Position numbers and translations under genes: made by a program. The notes beneath the pieces were generated by a model, which worked only from the letters and a program-made list of their open reading frames with translations, had not been told where the DNA came from and did no database searches. A stretch of 64,000 nt of DNA from an uncultured Prevotella sp. (lineage in GTDB: Bacteria > Bacteroidota > Bacteroidia > Bacteroidales > Bacteroidaceae), in assembly GCA_900322175.1 (NCBI GenBank), contig ONYZ01000008.1:1-64000 (forward strand), read 5' to 3'. Below, in pieces: positions 41,968 through 52,397 of the stretch (position 1 is the first letter of the stretch; each line of letters starts with the position of its first letter).

Positions 41968-42493
41968 GTTCCTCTAAGAATTCACTAACTTGCTCTTGCA
42001 TACCACGGGTAACAGCAATACGGCCAGAGCGGGTATACTGTAGCACACAACCAAAGGTGTCGAGTGCTCGATACAGCGAAACGATATCCTCGGTCACTCC
42101 ATGCATCTGCACAATAGTATATGTAGGATTAACCTCGATGATGCTAGCCTGGAATCGGCGAACCGTACGCGAAATCTCAGGATTCTCGAGCAACATCGGT
42201 GTGGAAAGCTTGTATAGTCCTGACTCACGGATAAACAACTGGTCATCAGTAAAGTAGTTGGCCTTTACTACATCTATCTTCTTCTCTATCTGACGAGTTA
42301 TCTTGATAATCTGATCTTCGTCGCTCCATGCAGTAATGGTATACTTGTGCACACCGGGAATACTCGAAGCCGACACATTAAGACTCTCGATATTTACCTG
42401 GCGACGGGTGAACACAGCGGTAATCTGATTCAGAATACCAGCTACGTTCTCAGAGTAAACCAGTAGCGTATATAATTTCTTCTTATTCTCCAT
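41954..42493 (-). CDS. ilvN: Acetolactate synthase small subunit
   Basis: Regulatory subunit of acetohydroxyacid synthase, 179 aa. An ACT domain lies at the N-terminus (YTLLVYSENVAGILNQITAV, residues about 8-80), and a second ALS_ss C-terminal domain follows (FQASIIEVNPTYTIVQMHGV). It binds valine for feedback control in known systems. It lies 32 nt after ilvB, with an AATTCTCAATTCTGAATTC-type repeat in the spacer. Confidence 0.92.
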   Translation of the reverse strand: MENKKKLYTLLVYSENVAGILNQITAVFTRRQVNIESLNVSASSIPGVHKYTITAWSDEDQIIKITRQIEKKIDVVKANYFTDDQLFIRESGLYKLSTPMLLENPEISRTVRRFQASIIEVNPTYTIVQMHGVTEDIVSLYRALDTFGCVLQYTRSGRIAVTRGMQEQVSEFLEERENG

Positions 42494-42525
42494 CTCTAAA
42501 TTCTCAATTCTGAATTCTCAATTCT

Positions 42526-44235
42526 CTAAACCTCAAGCTGCATCTTGTCAACGTCCATACCTGGAGGTGTCATTGGCAATACATTATCCTCTTCCAAGAT
42601 GGCACACTCCAGCAGGAATGGTCCATCGGTGGTGAGCATCTGCTTCACAAGTCCGGGCAGATCCTTACGGTCAACCGCAGCCGCATAGTTAATACCATAA
42701 CCTTTGGCAATGAGCTCATAGTTAGGATTCAACATCTTAGTGAACGATTTGCGACGCATCCAGAACATATCCTGCCACTGGCGAACATTGCCCAGATAGT
42801 GATTATTCATCACAATCATCTTTACAGGAGTCTGCTGTTCCATGATGGTACCAAGTTCCTGGATACACATCTGGAAACCACCATCACCCATAAAGCAGCA
42901 CACTGTGCGCTGTGGGGCTGCAAAAGTGGCTCCGATAGCAGCTGGCAGACCATAGCCCATAGTACCAAGACCACCACTGGTACAAAGACAGCGTTTGTGG
43001 TGATACTTGAAGTAGCGTGTTGCAAACAGCTGATTCTGACCAACATCTGTTACAAGGATTGTATCATCAGCCGATAGCTCTGCAACCTTATTCACCACCT
43101 CGCCCATCTTCAACGGACCTTCCGTAGGATGGATGGCAGGCTCGATAACCTTCTCGCGTTCCATAGCGTCCAACTCCTTAAACGAGTCGCGCCATTTCTG
43201 ATGATTGCCTGCATTAATCAATGCTGTAATAGCAGGTAAAGACTCCTTACAGTCAGCTACTACAGCCACGTCGGTCTTCACGTTCTTGTCTATCTCGCTG
43301 CGGTCGATATCCAGATGGATAATCTTAGCCTGCTTGGCGTAGGTCTTAAGATTACCGGTCACACGATCGCTGAAGCGCATACCGATAGCGATAAGCACAT
43401 CACACTCCTGCTCCTTCAGGTTCACGGCATAGTTACCGTGCATACCAAGCATACCCACATTCAGCGGATGATTTGATGGCAGTGCCGAAAGTCCCAGCAT
43501 GGTACGACCAGCAGGAATATCAGCCTTTTCGAGGAATGTCTGTAGTTCTTTCTGGGCATTACCCAGCTCCACACCCTGACCTACCAGCGCCAAAGGTTTC
43601 TTGGCATTATTTATCAGTTCGGCAGCCTTACGTACAGCCTCATTATCCAGCTTAGGATAAGGCACATACGAACGGATGAAGTTGCACTTCATAGGCTCCC
43701 AGTCAATCTCTTCGACCTGAGCGTTCTTGGTAAAGTCGAGTACCACAGGACCGGGACGACCTGTACGGGCAATATAGAAGGCACGACTCACAGCCCAAGC
43801 CACATCTTCGGCATGGCGAATCTGATAGCTCCACTTACTGATAGGCTGCGATACGCCAACCAAGTCGACCTCCTGAAAAAAGTCGGTACCCAGTGCACCA
43901 GTTGGCACCTGTCCGGCTATCACCACGATAGGTGTCGAATCCATCATAGCATCAGCAATACCCGTCAACGTATTCGTTACACCAGGGCCGCTGGTTACCA
44001 GTACCACACCCACCTCACCACTAACTCGGGCATAGCCCTCAGCGGCATGGGTAGCAGCCTGTTCGTGGCGCACCAATATATGATCGAAACATTTCTTTTC
44101 GCCTCGTGTATAGTCATAGAGCGCATCGTATGTAGGCATGATCGAACCGCCGGGATAACCAAAGATGGTCTTTACTCCCTCGGCCTGCAGTGCCCTCATC
44201 AGCGCCTTTGCACCTGTTATTCTATCTTTTAACAT
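42526..44235 (-). CDS. ilvB: Acetolactate synthase large subunit
   Basis: Catalytic subunit, 569 aa, ThDP-dependent. It condenses two pyruvates, or pyruvate and 2-oxobutyrate, in valine and isoleucine synthesis. FGYPGGSIMPTYDALYDY is at about 23-40, with the catalytic Glu in VRHEQAATHAAEGYARVSG. The C-terminal ThDP/Mg site is GDGGFQMCIQELGT to MNNHYLGNVRQWQ. It is the second gene of ilvD-ilvB-ilvN-thioesterase, 41 nt after ilvD. The spacer is a run of ATTAAAC-like heptamers. Confidence 0.95.
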   Translation of the reverse strand: MLKDRITGAKALMRALQAEGVKTIFGYPGGSIMPTYDALYDYTRGEKKCFDHILVRHEQAATHAAEGYARVSGEVGVVLVTSGPGVTNTLTGIADAMMDSTPIVVIAGQVPTGALGTDFFQEVDLVGVSQPISKWSYQIRHAEDVAWAVSRAFYIARTGRPGPVVLDFTKNAQVEEIDWEPMKCNFIRSYVPYPKLDNEAVRKAAELINNAKKPLALVGQGVELGNAQKELQTFLEKADIPAGRTMLGLSALPSNHPLNVGMLGMHGNYAVNLKEQECDVLIAIGMRFSDRVTGNLKTYAKQAKIIHLDIDRSEIDKNVKTDVAVVADCKESLPAITALINAGNHQKWRDSFKELDAMEREKVIEPAIHPTEGPLKMGEVVNKVAELSADDTILVTDVGQNQLFATRYFKYHHKRCLCTSGGLGTMGYGLPAAIGATFAAPQRTVCCFMGDGGFQMCIQELGTIMEQQTPVKMIVMNNHYLGNVRQWQDMFWMRRKSFTKMLNPNYELIAKGYGINYAAAVDRKDLPGLVKQMLTTDGPFLLECAILEEDNVLPMTPPGMDVDKMQLEV

Positions 44236-44276
44236 TAAACATTAAAGATTAAACATTAAACATTATAGATTAAATA

Positions 44277-46079
44277 TTAATCTATGATTCTAACGCCGCC
44301 TTTATCGGCACTCGACACGCTCTGGGCGTAGGCACGCAGAGCCTTTGAGACTACGCGATTGCGCTTTAGCGGCTGCTGTGGACGAGCGGCAAGTTCTTCG
44401 TCGCTCAGTTTCACGCTGATGCTGCGGCTTGGGATATCGATGACGATGATGTCGCCATCCTTCACCTTGCCGATATTACCACCATTGGCAGCCTCGGGCG
44501 AGATGTGTCCGATGCTAAGTCCGCTGGTACCGCCCGAGAATCGTCCGTCGGTAATCAGAGCGCACTCCTTGCCCAGGTGCATACTCTTAATATAAGATGT
44601 GGGATACAGCATCTCCTGCATACCAGGACCACCCTTTGGTCCCTCGTGGGTGATAACCACGCAGTCGCCGCTCTTAACCTTGCCGCCGAGAATTCCCTCG
44701 CAGGCATCCTCCTGTGAGTCGAACACTACAGCCGGACCTTCGAAGTGCCACAGCGATTCATCCACACCGGCAGTCTTTACCACACAACCGTCCTGAGCGA
44801 TATTACCAAACAGCACAGCCAGTCCACCATCCTTGGTGTAAGCATGTTCTAGGTCGCGGATACATCCCTGTGCACGGTCGGTATCAAGTGTGCCCCACTG
44901 CTCGCTCTGCGAACCCATCTTAGTAGAGAAGCGATTGCCCGGAGCAGTCTGATATATGCGATCAGCTTCGGCATCTACAGTGCCGTCTACAATACTGTAT
45001 TTCTTCATGGCTTCGGCCAGCGTCATACCGTCAACACGTGGTGCGCTACCGTCTACTAGTCCGCCCTTGTTCAGTTCATTCAGGATGCCAAGTATGCCAC
45101 CTGCGCGACCGCACTCCTGTACCGAGTACTTCTGAGTGTTAGGAGCCAGCTTGCACAGACAAGGCACCTTGCGGCTCAGCTCATCGATATCCTTCATGGT
45201 GAAGTCGGCACCAGCCTCCTGGGCCACAGCCAACAGGTGCAGCACGGTATTGGTGCTACCGCCCATAGCGATATCCAGAGCCATAGCATTCATAAATGCC
45301 TTGCGAGTAGCAATGTTGCGTGGCAGTACGCTCTCGTCGCCGTCTTCGTAGTATGCAAAAGCATTCTTCACCACCTGTCGTGCGGCTGCCTTAAACAGCT
45401 CTATGCGGTTGGTATGTGTAGCCAGAATAGTCCCGTTGCCAGGCAGCGACAGCCCGATAGCCTCGGTAAGCGAGTTCATCGAGTTGGCAGTGAACATACC
45501 CGAGCAACTACCGCAACCGGGACATGCACCCCCCTCAATCTCAGCCATTTCCTCATCGGTCACGCTGGGATCGGCACCCTTAACCATAGCCGTTATCAGG
45601 TCGGCATTCTCGCCGCGCCATTTTCCTGCCTCCATTGGTCCGCCGCTACAAAACACCGTTGGGATGTTCAGTCGCATGCTGGCCATCAGCATACCTGGTG
45701 TTACCTTATCGCAGTTTGATATGCAAATCATGGCATCGGCCTTGTGGGCATTCACCATATACTCTACGCTGTCGGCAATAATATCACGACTGGGCAGACT
45801 ATACAGCATACCATCATGTCCCATAGCTATACCATCGTCGATGGCGATAGTATTAAACTCGGCGGCATAACAGCCCATCTTTTCGATTTCCTCACGAACT
45901 ATCTGACCTATCTCATGGAGATGCGTATGACCGGGCACAAATTGGGTAAACGAATTGACGACGGCAATAATAGGTTTGCCAAACTGCTCTCGCTTCATAC
46001 CCGTGGCCACCCACAGTGCGCGGGCTCCTGCCATCCTTCTACCTTCGGTGCAAACAGCACTCCTTAATTGATGTCCCAT
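44277..46079 (-). CDS. ilvD: Dihydroxy-acid dehydratase
   Basis: This Fe-S enzyme of 600 aa dehydrates 2,3-dihydroxy acids to 2-oxo acids in branched-chain amino acid synthesis. Cluster ligands are visible in [19 protein letters not shown] and [19 protein letters not shown]. The C-terminal [18 protein letters not shown] is conserved. It is first in the leftward ilv operon; the -7 element TATTTTTG lies at 46115-46122. No attenuator or T-box is seen in the short leader. Confidence 0.96.
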   Translation of the reverse strand: MGHQLRSAVCTEGRRMAGARALWVATGMKREQFGKPIIAVVNSFTQFVPGHTHLHEIGQIVREEIEKMGCYAAEFNTIAIDDGIAMGHDGMLYSLPSRDIIADSVEYMVNAHKADAMICISNCDKVTPGMLMASMRLNIPTVFCSGGPMEAGKWRGENADLITAMVKGADPSVTDEEMAEIEGGACPGCGSCSGMFTANSMNSLTEAIGLSLPGNGTILATHTNRIELFKAAARQVVKNAFAYYEDGDESVLPRNIATRKAFMNAMALDIAMGGSTNTVLHLLAVAQEAGADFTMKDIDELSRKVPCLCKLAPNTQKYSVQECGRAGGILGILNELNKGGLVDGSAPRVDGMTLAEAMKKYSIVDGTVDAEADRIYQTAPGNRFSTKMGSQSEQWGTLDTDRAQGCIRDLEHAYTKDGGLAVLFGNIAQDGCVVKTAGVDESLWHFEGPAVVFDSQEDACEGILGGKVKSGDCVVITHEGPKGGPGMQEMLYPTSYIKSMHLGKECALITDGRFSGGTSGLSIGHISPEAANGGNIGKVKDGDIIVIDIPSRSISVKLSDEELAARPQQPLKRNRVVSKALRAYAQSVSSADKGGVRIID

Positions 46080-46114
46080 AACAAATTCTCTATTTAGTTG
46101 CAGAAATTTAGCTG

Positions 46115-46122
46115 CAAAAATA
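46115..46122 (-). promoter_or_regulatory. -7 element of the ilv operon
   Basis: The minus strand reads TATTTTTG 36 bp before ATG 46079. A TTG lies 20 bp upstream. Confidence 0.55.
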
Positions 46123-46164
46123 CATTAAATCTGTCAAATAGCCAACAATTTCGGTATTTTTTAG

Positions 46165-46172
46165 TATATTTG
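46165..46172 (+). promoter_or_regulatory. -7 element of the GH2 gene
   Basis: TATATTTG lies 34 bp before ATG 46206, divergent from the ilv promoter. Confidence 0.55.
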
Positions 46173-46205
46173 CAGCAAAAATATGATTACTAATAACAAA
46201 TTGAA

Positions 46206-48656
46206 ATGAAACGGAAACTATTAACATTGTTTTTTGCAGCCCCGTTATCGATGCTGGCACAACAGCGACAGGAGATTACCCTAAGCGATAACTGGCAGTT
46301 TTCACACGACAAAATTTCTTGGCAGTCGGTAAGTGTTCCCCACGATTGGGCCATTGCTGGTCCGTTCGACAAGAAGTGGGACCTGCAGTGTGTTGCCATC
46401 GAGCAGAACGGCGAAACCGAAGCTACCGAGAAGAGTGGTCGGTCTGGTGCCCTGCCCTGGATTGGCCAGGGACACTACAAGCGTACCATCACAATTCCAA
46501 AAGACTGTCCGCATGCAGAACTTTTATTCGATGGTGCGATGGCCGAACCGCATGTCAGCATCAATGGAAAGGAAGTTGCCTTCTGGGCCTATGGCTATAA
46601 TACCTTCCGCGTGGACATCACACCTTATATAAAAGAGGGTGACAATCTGCTCGAGGTAGACCTCCAGAATCTCGAAGAGAGTAGTCGTTGGTATCCGGGA
46701 GCCGGAATCTATCGTCCTGTCAAACTGATACTCACGGGCGATAATTGGATTGACCCGTGGAAGACTTTCATCCGCACACGCAGTCTACGTTTCGGCGATG
46801 CCAAGCTAGACGTAACCATTGGTACAGGCAGTTCAATCGATTCAAACTTATCATTCGAAGTTGAGATATGCGACCAAGAAGGCCGAGTAGTAGCCAAAGG
46901 AAACAGCGACAAAGTGGGCATTATGGGTAAAGCAGACATGAGCATCACTGTGGAAGATGCAAAACTATGGACGCCCGAAACACCTTATTTATATACAGCC
47001 CGCATAAAGTATCTTAAGGATGGACAATTGCTCGACGCCACCACGCAGAAGTTTGGAATCCGCACCGTTAAGGTCTCAAAGAACGGTGGTTTTCAATTGA
47101 ACGGGAAAACACGTAAGATCAAAGGAGTGTGTCTGCACCATGACCTTGGTCCACTAGGTGTAGCCGTCAACAAGGCTGCACTCATCCGACAGATAAAAAC
47201 AATGAAAGAGATGGGTTGCGATGCCATACGAACATCCCACAACATGCCTTCGCAGATGCAGATGGATATCTGCGATTCATTAGGTATGATGGTGATGGCG
47301 GAAAGCTTTGATATGTGGGTTTATCCCAAATGTAAGAATGGCTATGCACGATTCTTTGAAGAATGGTGCTATCGCGACATCGAGAATCTGGTATTAGCCA
47401 ACCGTAATCACCCCAGCATCATAATGTGGAGCATTGGCAACGAGATACCCGAACAAGGTAACGAGGAAGGAGCAGAGATTTCAGAATATCTGCAGGACCT
47501 CTGCCATAGTTTCGACCCGACGCGCCCTGTGACACAGGGACTGGATCATGCCGAGAAATCTATTAAGAGCGGTGTAGCAAAATTGATGGATATACCTGGC
47601 TTCAACTATCGTGTACATAAGTATCAAAATAGCATAAAGCAGTTGCCACAAGGATTCCTGCTGGGCAGCGAGACTGCCAGCACCGTAAGCAGTCGCGGCG
47701 TGTACAAGTTCCCAGCAGAACCAGACGACAATGCTCGCTATGCCTCATGGGCACCTGGCTACGACCCCAAAGCAATAAAGAATGCCGACGGACAATGTTC
47801 GAGCTACGATTTGGAATACTGCCCATGGAGTAATCTACCAGATGATGATTGGGCAATGCAGGACGACTATCCTTGGGTGATTGGTGAGTTTGTCTGGACT
47901 GGTTACGACTATCTCGGCGAGCCTTCGCCTTACGATGAGTACTGGCCCTCGCGCAGCAGCTATTTCGGTATCTGCGATCTGGCTGGTCTGCCCAAGGACC
48001 GCTACTATCTTTACCGTTCACATTGGAACCGAAAGCAGCACACCATCCACCTGCTGCCACATTGGAGTTTTGGTCACAATCGCATAGGCAAGGTGACACC
48101 AGTGTATTGCTACACCGATTATCCCACAGCCGAGCTCTTCGTCAACGGCAAGAGTCATGGTAAGATTTCGAAGAATCCTGCTAGCCGATTGGATCGCTAC
48201 CGTCTGCGCTGGAACAATGTAAAGTATCAGCCTGGTGTGATAAAAGTTGTGGTATACGATGCTGACGGTAACAAAGTTGGCGAAAAATCGATACACACAG
48301 CTGGCAAACCAGCAAAACTCCAGCTAGACGCGTGGACTCAGCATGATGCACTCAAGCTGAATGCAGACGGAAACGATTTGGCTTTTGTAACCGTATCGCT
48401 TACCGACGCAAAAGGGAACCTTATCCCTCAGGCTTCCGATCAACTTTCGTTCGAGGTTACTGGCGCTGGCACTTTCGAGGCGGTATGTAATGGCGATGCC
48501 ACAAGCCTGGAGTCGTTCAAGCAGCCAACTATGAAACTGTTTAATGGTCAGTTGGTAGTCGTAGTTCGCGGTGCCAAGCAGCCCGGCATTGCTACACTGA
48601 AAGTAAAAGACAAGAAACTTGGAATCAGCAAGACTATTCAGATAAAAGTAGAATAG
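46206..48656 (+). CDS. Glycoside hydrolase family 2 (beta-galactosidase-like), secreted
   Basis: This 816-aa protein has a short signal peptide (MKRKLLTLFFAAPLSMLAQQ), probably periplasmic. The N-terminal sugar-binding domain (about 25-190; WQFSHDKISWQSVSVPHDWA) is followed by an Ig-like domain, then the TIM barrel with the acid/base Glu in WSIGNEIPEQG and the nucleophile in PWVIGEFVWTGYDYLGEPSP. A DUF4982-type domain follows (YCYTDYPTAELFVNGKSHGK), then a C-terminal Ig-like domain. The likely activity is beta-galactosidase or a related exo-glycosidase; the substrate is not readable. Its 3' end overlaps cbiB (opposite strand) by 23 nt. Confidence 0.92.
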   Translation: MKRKLLTLFFAAPLSMLAQQRQEITLSDNWQFSHDKISWQSVSVPHDWAIAGPFDKKWDLQCVAIEQNGETEATEKSGRSGALPWIGQGHYKRTITIPKDCPHAELLFDGAMAEPHVSINGKEVAFWAYGYNTFRVDITPYIKEGDNLLEVDLQNLEESSRWYPGAGIYRPVKLILTGDNWIDPWKTFIRTRSLRFGDAKLDVTIGTGSSIDSNLSFEVEICDQEGRVVAKGNSDKVGIMGKADMSITVEDAKLWTPETPYLYTARIKYLKDGQLLDATTQKFGIRTVKVSKNGGFQLNGKTRKIKGVCLHHDLGPLGVAVNKAALIRQIKTMKEMGCDAIRTSHNMPSQMQMDICDSLGMMVMAESFDMWVYPKCKNGYARFFEEWCYRDIENLVLANRNHPSIIMWSIGNEIPEQGNEEGAEISEYLQDLCHSFDPTRPVTQGLDHAEKSIKSGVAKLMDIPGFNYRVHKYQNSIKQLPQGFLLGSETASTVSSRGVYKFPAEPDDNARYASWAPGYDPKAIKNADGQCSSYDLEYCPWSNLPDDDWAMQDDYPWVIGEFVWTGYDYLGEPSPYDEYWPSRSSYFGICDLAGLPKDRYYLYRSHWNRKQHTIHLLPHWSFGHNRIGKVTPVYCYTDYPTAELFVNGKSHGKISKNPASRLDRYRLRWNNVKYQPGVIKVVVYDADGNKVGEKSIHTAGKPAKLQLDAWTQHDALKLNADGNDLAFVTVSLTDAKGNLIPQASDQLSFEVTGAGTFEAVCNGDATSLESFKQPTMKLFNGQLVVVVRGAKQPGIATLKVKDKKLGISKTIQIKVE

Positions 48657-49572
48657 CCACGCTTTCGGCTAGTACTATTATCACCATTATCACTTCAGCT
48701 GTACGGTTCACTCGTACAGCTGTTTTCATATCTGCCGTAGTCAGTTCGCGGTCGGTGTCGCCGATGAATGGTTTGTCGAACATCTCGCCGAAATACTTAT
48801 GCGGTCCACCGAATTGGCAGTCCAATATACTTGCCAGCGCCGCCTCGGGATAGCCACTGTTTGGCGAAGCATGATTGCGTCCGTATTTGCGGATAAAATT
48901 GAAATGGTGAAAAGGTGAAGAAGTGAAAATTATCATCAACGCAGCTGTTAAGCGAGCCGGTATATAATTAGCCACATCATCTATATGTGCTGCCCAACAG
49001 CCAAAATCGAGATATCGCTCCGTATGATAACCTATCATCGAGTCGAGCGTGTTTACCATCTTATATGCCAGCATACCCGGCGTGCCCAGCAGTGCCAACC
49101 AGAACAGCGGTGCTATCACACCGTCGCTCAGGTTCTCGGCTAGTGTCTCTAGCGCAGCTTTGCGTACCTCTTGTGCCGATAGTTCGCTAGTGTCGCGCCC
49201 CACAATGCGAGCTACCTGTGCCCTGCCCTCTTCCAGCGATCTGTCTAACGCCAAAAACACCTGTCGCACCTCGCGGATAAGCGTTGTACCCGCCAGGCAA
49301 TAGAACACAGCTACAGCGTCGAACGCCAATACCAACCCAAGCGCTTTACTTGCAAACCACCATCGTATCAGCCAACTCGTGCCGAACACCGCCAATATCA
49401 GCCCTATCGCCATCACCGCACCTTTCAGTTTGCGATACGAGCCGCGATTCAGTCGTTTTTCGCCGAAACTTATCATCCGTCCGAACCACACTATCGGATG
49501 CGGAAGTCGCAGCGGGTCGCCAAACAAGAAATCAGCCAGCCAACCTATTATGAGTGCTATCGGATTAATCAT
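48634..49572 (-). CDS. cbiB: Adenosylcobinamide-phosphate synthase
   Basis: This inner-membrane enzyme of 312 aa attaches aminopropanol (or its phosphate) to adenosylcobyric acid. The N-terminus IGWLADFLFGDPLRLPHPIV and the middle TLAENLSDGVIAPLFW are family signatures; at least four membrane segments are visible. It is the last gene of the leftward cobalamin operon and overlaps cobQ by 8 nt. Its 3' end overlaps the GH2 gene on the other strand. Confidence 0.93.
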   Translation of the reverse strand: MINPIALIIGWLADFLFGDPLRLPHPIVWFGRMISFGEKRLNRGSYRKLKGAVMAIGLILAVFGTSWLIRWWFASKALGLVLAFDAVAVFYCLAGTTLIREVRQVFLALDRSLEEGRAQVARIVGRDTSELSAQEVRKAALETLAENLSDGVIAPLFWLALLGTPGMLAYKMVNTLDSMIGYHTERYLDFGCWAAHIDDVANYIPARLTAALMIIFTSSPFHHFNFIRKYGRNHASPNSGYPEAALASILDCQFGGPHKYFGEMFDKPFIGDTDRELTTADMKTAVRVNRTAEVIMVIIVLAESVAILLLSE

Positions 49573-50995
49573 CAGTAAGTATCTTATAAATATGCTCTAC
49601 ATCAACATGCTGTCGCACATGCTCGGCCAACTTATTGTACTGTTCTTCTTTGAATGCTTGTGGGTCGCTTGCTGCACCATTCTTTACCGCAGTATAACCT
49701 GCAAGCAAATGTTCTATAACAGGAGTATTATCAAGGAAACCATGAATATAAGTCCCGATACAATTGTCTTTTCGCAATATTACTTCGGAAGTATCACTCA
49801 CACCTTGATGGATCTCGTAACCCTCACATTTCTTGCCATCAAACTCAAACGTTACTTGCTTTGTGGTTTTCTCTGCAGTCATGGTGGTATGTATGGGCAA
49901 TAAACCCAGTCCTGGCAAACTTGTAACACTGCCCTCTATTCCTTCAGGATCATCAACCGACAGTCCTAACATCTGATAGCCGCCACAGATACCTATTACC
50001 ATTTTACCATCACGATGAGCCCGCTGGATAGCTTGTGCACATCCGTTTCTGCGCAATTCCAAAAGATCGTCTAAAGTTACTTTTGTTCCTGGCAGGATGA
50101 TTATATCGGCACGCTGCAGGTCGGCTGTGTTGTTGGTATAAAACAGATTCACTCGTTCATCTCGTTCCAACGTGTCAAAATCGGTAAAGTTGCTTATATG
50201 TCTTAACAGCAATACAGCTACATTTACTTTGCCCTCAATCAGTTGTCGACGCTTCTGCTCAAGACTTACAGAATCCTCTTCATCAATATATATTTCCCGA
50301 TAGTAAGGCACCACACCCAACACCGGAATACCACATAGTTCTTCCAACATCCGGCGCCCATCATCAAACAGTCGCATATCACCACGAAACTTATTGATGA
50401 TGATGCCCTTGATAAGTTTACGATCTTCGGGCGATTGTAGTGCGATACTACCATAGACCGATGCAAACACACCGCCCCTGTCAATGTCGCCAACAAGTAT
50501 AACATCTGCCTTAGCATGGCGCGCCATAGGCAAATTTACCAGATCTGCATCACGAAGATTAATCTCCGAGATACTGCCAGCACCCTCCATCACTATTGGA
50601 TTATAACGTGACGACAGTCTGTCGAAAGCATCACAGACCTCCTTACGGAAGTCGATATCCGATGTACCTCTGCGCCAGTAATCATACGCATTCTTATTGC
50701 CGATAGGTTTGCCATGTAGTATTACTTGCGACGTATGATCGCTCTGCGGTTTTAGTAGTAGCGGATTCATGTCGGTACAGCACGGTATGCCTGCAGCTTC
50801 AGCTTGTGTGGCTTGAGCACGACCTATTTCAAAACCATCGGGTGTGGCGTATGAATTAAGCGCCATATTCTGGGCCTTAAATGGTGCTGGATAATAACCG
50901 TCTTGACGAAAAATCCTACAGAATGCTGCAGTAATGACGCTTTTACCCACATCGCTGCCAGTACCAACAAACATCAACGGGTGTAGCTTCTTCAT
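49565..50995 (-). CDS. cobQ: Cobyric acid synthase
   Basis: This ATP- and glutamine-dependent amidase (CbiP/CobQ), 476 aa, amidates four side chains of adenosylcobyrinate diamide. The P-loop-like N-terminus FVGTGSDVGKSVITAAFC and the triad-type glutamine amidotransferase domain are visible (nucleophile Cys in IGICGGYQMLG; His in GTYIHGFLDN). It overlaps the CobJ-CbiC gene by 4 nt and cbiB by 8 nt, so it is tightly coupled in the operon. Confidence 0.95.
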   Translation of the reverse strand: MKKLHPLMFVGTGSDVGKSVITAAFCRIFRQDGYYPAPFKAQNMALNSYATPDGFEIGRAQATQAEAAGIPCCTDMNPLLLKPQSDHTSQVILHGKPIGNKNAYDYWRRGTSDIDFRKEVCDAFDRLSSRYNPIVMEGAGSISEINLRDADLVNLPMARHAKADVILVGDIDRGGVFASVYGSIALQSPEDRKLIKGIIINKFRGDMRLFDDGRRMLEELCGIPVLGVVPYYREIYIDEEDSVSLEQKRRQLIEGKVNVAVLLLRHISNFTDFDTLERDERVNLFYTNNTADLQRADIIILPGTKVTLDDLLELRRNGCAQAIQRAHRDGKMVIGICGGYQMLGLSVDDPEGIEGSVTSLPGLGLLPIHTTMTAEKTTKQVTFEFDGKKCEGYEIHQGVSDTSEVILRKDNCIGTYIHGFLDNTPVIEHLLAGYTAVKNGAASDPQAFKEEQYNKLAEHVRQHVDVEHIYKILTDD

Positions 50996-52392
50996 AAATC
51001 TCGTCCTGGTTTTAGTTGTGCCGCATCATCAAAGCATAGTATTGCGTTACACAATGTAGCAGCAAGATTAGAACCACCCTTTCGTCCCTCAACTATTATC
51101 TTTGGGATATTTCGGAACGGCTTCACCATGTGTTTCGACTCTCTGACATGAACAAATCCTACTGGAGCAGCGATGATACCCGCTGGAGCAGCCTTGCCTT
51201 TACGAATCAAGTCGCATAGTTCCATCAATGCTGTAGGCGCATTGCCGAAAGCAAACAGTGCATCAGGATGTTCCTCTACTGCCAAACGGATTCCAGCTTG
51301 GGTCCTAGTTATTCCTAACGAAGTAGCCATCTCAGCCACACGTGAATCCGAAAGATAGCACTTTGCCTCAACACCAAGTCGCTCTAGTGCGCCCTTTCGT
51401 ATTCCACTGGTTACCATTGTCACATCTGTCACAATAGTTTTCAGTTCGCCGCTTTTCACCTTATTATATAGCGTCTCTACAGCTCCATTATCGGTATAGA
51501 GAATGTTCTCCATATCAAAATCGGCAGTAGTGTGGATGGCATGTAGCAACGCCCATTTATGGTCTAGCGGATAATCTTTTTTACGCAACTCGCCCGCGAT
51601 AGTGCGGAACGATTCTATCATTATATTCTGCCCAATCTTATCGCCTTCTCGAGTTAAATCCCTATAGTAGCCACGTGGTGTAATCATCTTACCATCAGCC
51701 ATATACGATTGCGAATTTCCTATCAGAATCACAGTAAACATATCAACATCTTCGGGATTAAACTCACCCAAAGTAGTTACCTTGATGCATTCATCTTCGC
51801 GCCCTGCCTGGCGTACATATCCTACAGGAGTTTCAGCCGAACGATTCTGCAAGAATAACTCTTGCAGGCGATACAGCTGCCAATAGCGTCCATGCGATTT
51901 GGGATTATATATAGCCGTAACAAAATCACCCACAGCAGCAGCTATAATTCTGCGTTCGATTACTTCCCATGGTGTCATCAGGTCGCTAAGCGAAATCACA
52001 CACATATCGTGTCCTATCGGAGCACCAAGCAACGATGCTGCCTTCTGAAAAGCCGAAATACCTGGCAGCGATTCTATCTCGATATTAGAGCCTCGCTCTC
52101 GTCGCATCTCGTAGATAAGTGGAGTCATACCGTATATCCCAGCATCTCCCGAAGAAATCACCACAACAGTCTTACCTTGCTCCGCAAGTTCGAAAGCCTG
52201 TTCAGCGCGCTGGCGCTCTTTCTTCATACCGGTATCGATACATTCGCAACCATCCGTCACGTATGGCTCGATAAACTGAAAGTAGTACTTATACCCAACT
52301 ATCACGTCAGCTTCGCGTACTGCTTCTAGTACAGCTGGCGTTATATCCTGCTTACTGCCAGGTCCGATGCCTGCTACGATAATCTTTCCCAT
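50992..52392 (-). CDS. cobJ: CobJ (CbiH)-CbiC fusion
   Basis: A bifunctional protein of 466 aa. Residues 1 to about 245 are precorrin-3B C17-methyltransferase (KIIVAGIGPGSKQDITPAVL, ISSGDAGIYGMTPLIYEM). From about 250 the precorrin-8X methylmutase CbiC follows (IGQNIMIESFRTIAGELRKK; MVTSGIRKGALERLG; PVGFVHVRESKHMV). Both active regions look intact. The two steps are not consecutive in the pathway (ring contraction versus methyl migration). It follows the TonB receptor by 5 nt in the riboswitch-controlled operon. Confidence 0.93.
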   Translation of the reverse strand: MGKIIVAGIGPGSKQDITPAVLEAVREADVIVGYKYYFQFIEPYVTDGCECIDTGMKKERQRAEQAFELAEQGKTVVVISSGDAGIYGMTPLIYEMRRERGSNIEIESLPGISAFQKAASLLGAPIGHDMCVISLSDLMTPWEVIERRIIAAAVGDFVTAIYNPKSHGRYWQLYRLQELFLQNRSAETPVGYVRQAGREDECIKVTTLGEFNPEDVDMFTVILIGNSQSYMADGKMITPRGYYRDLTREGDKIGQNIMIESFRTIAGELRKKDYPLDHKWALLHAIHTTADFDMENILYTDNGAVETLYNKVKSGELKTIVTDVTMVTSGIRKGALERLGVEAKCYLSDSRVAEMATSLGITRTQAGIRLAVEEHPDALFAFGNAPTALMELCDLIRKGKAAPAGIIAAPVGFVHVRESKHMVKPFRNIPKIIVEGRKGGSNLAATLCNAILCFDDAAQLKPGRDL

Positions 52393-52397
52393 ATCCT

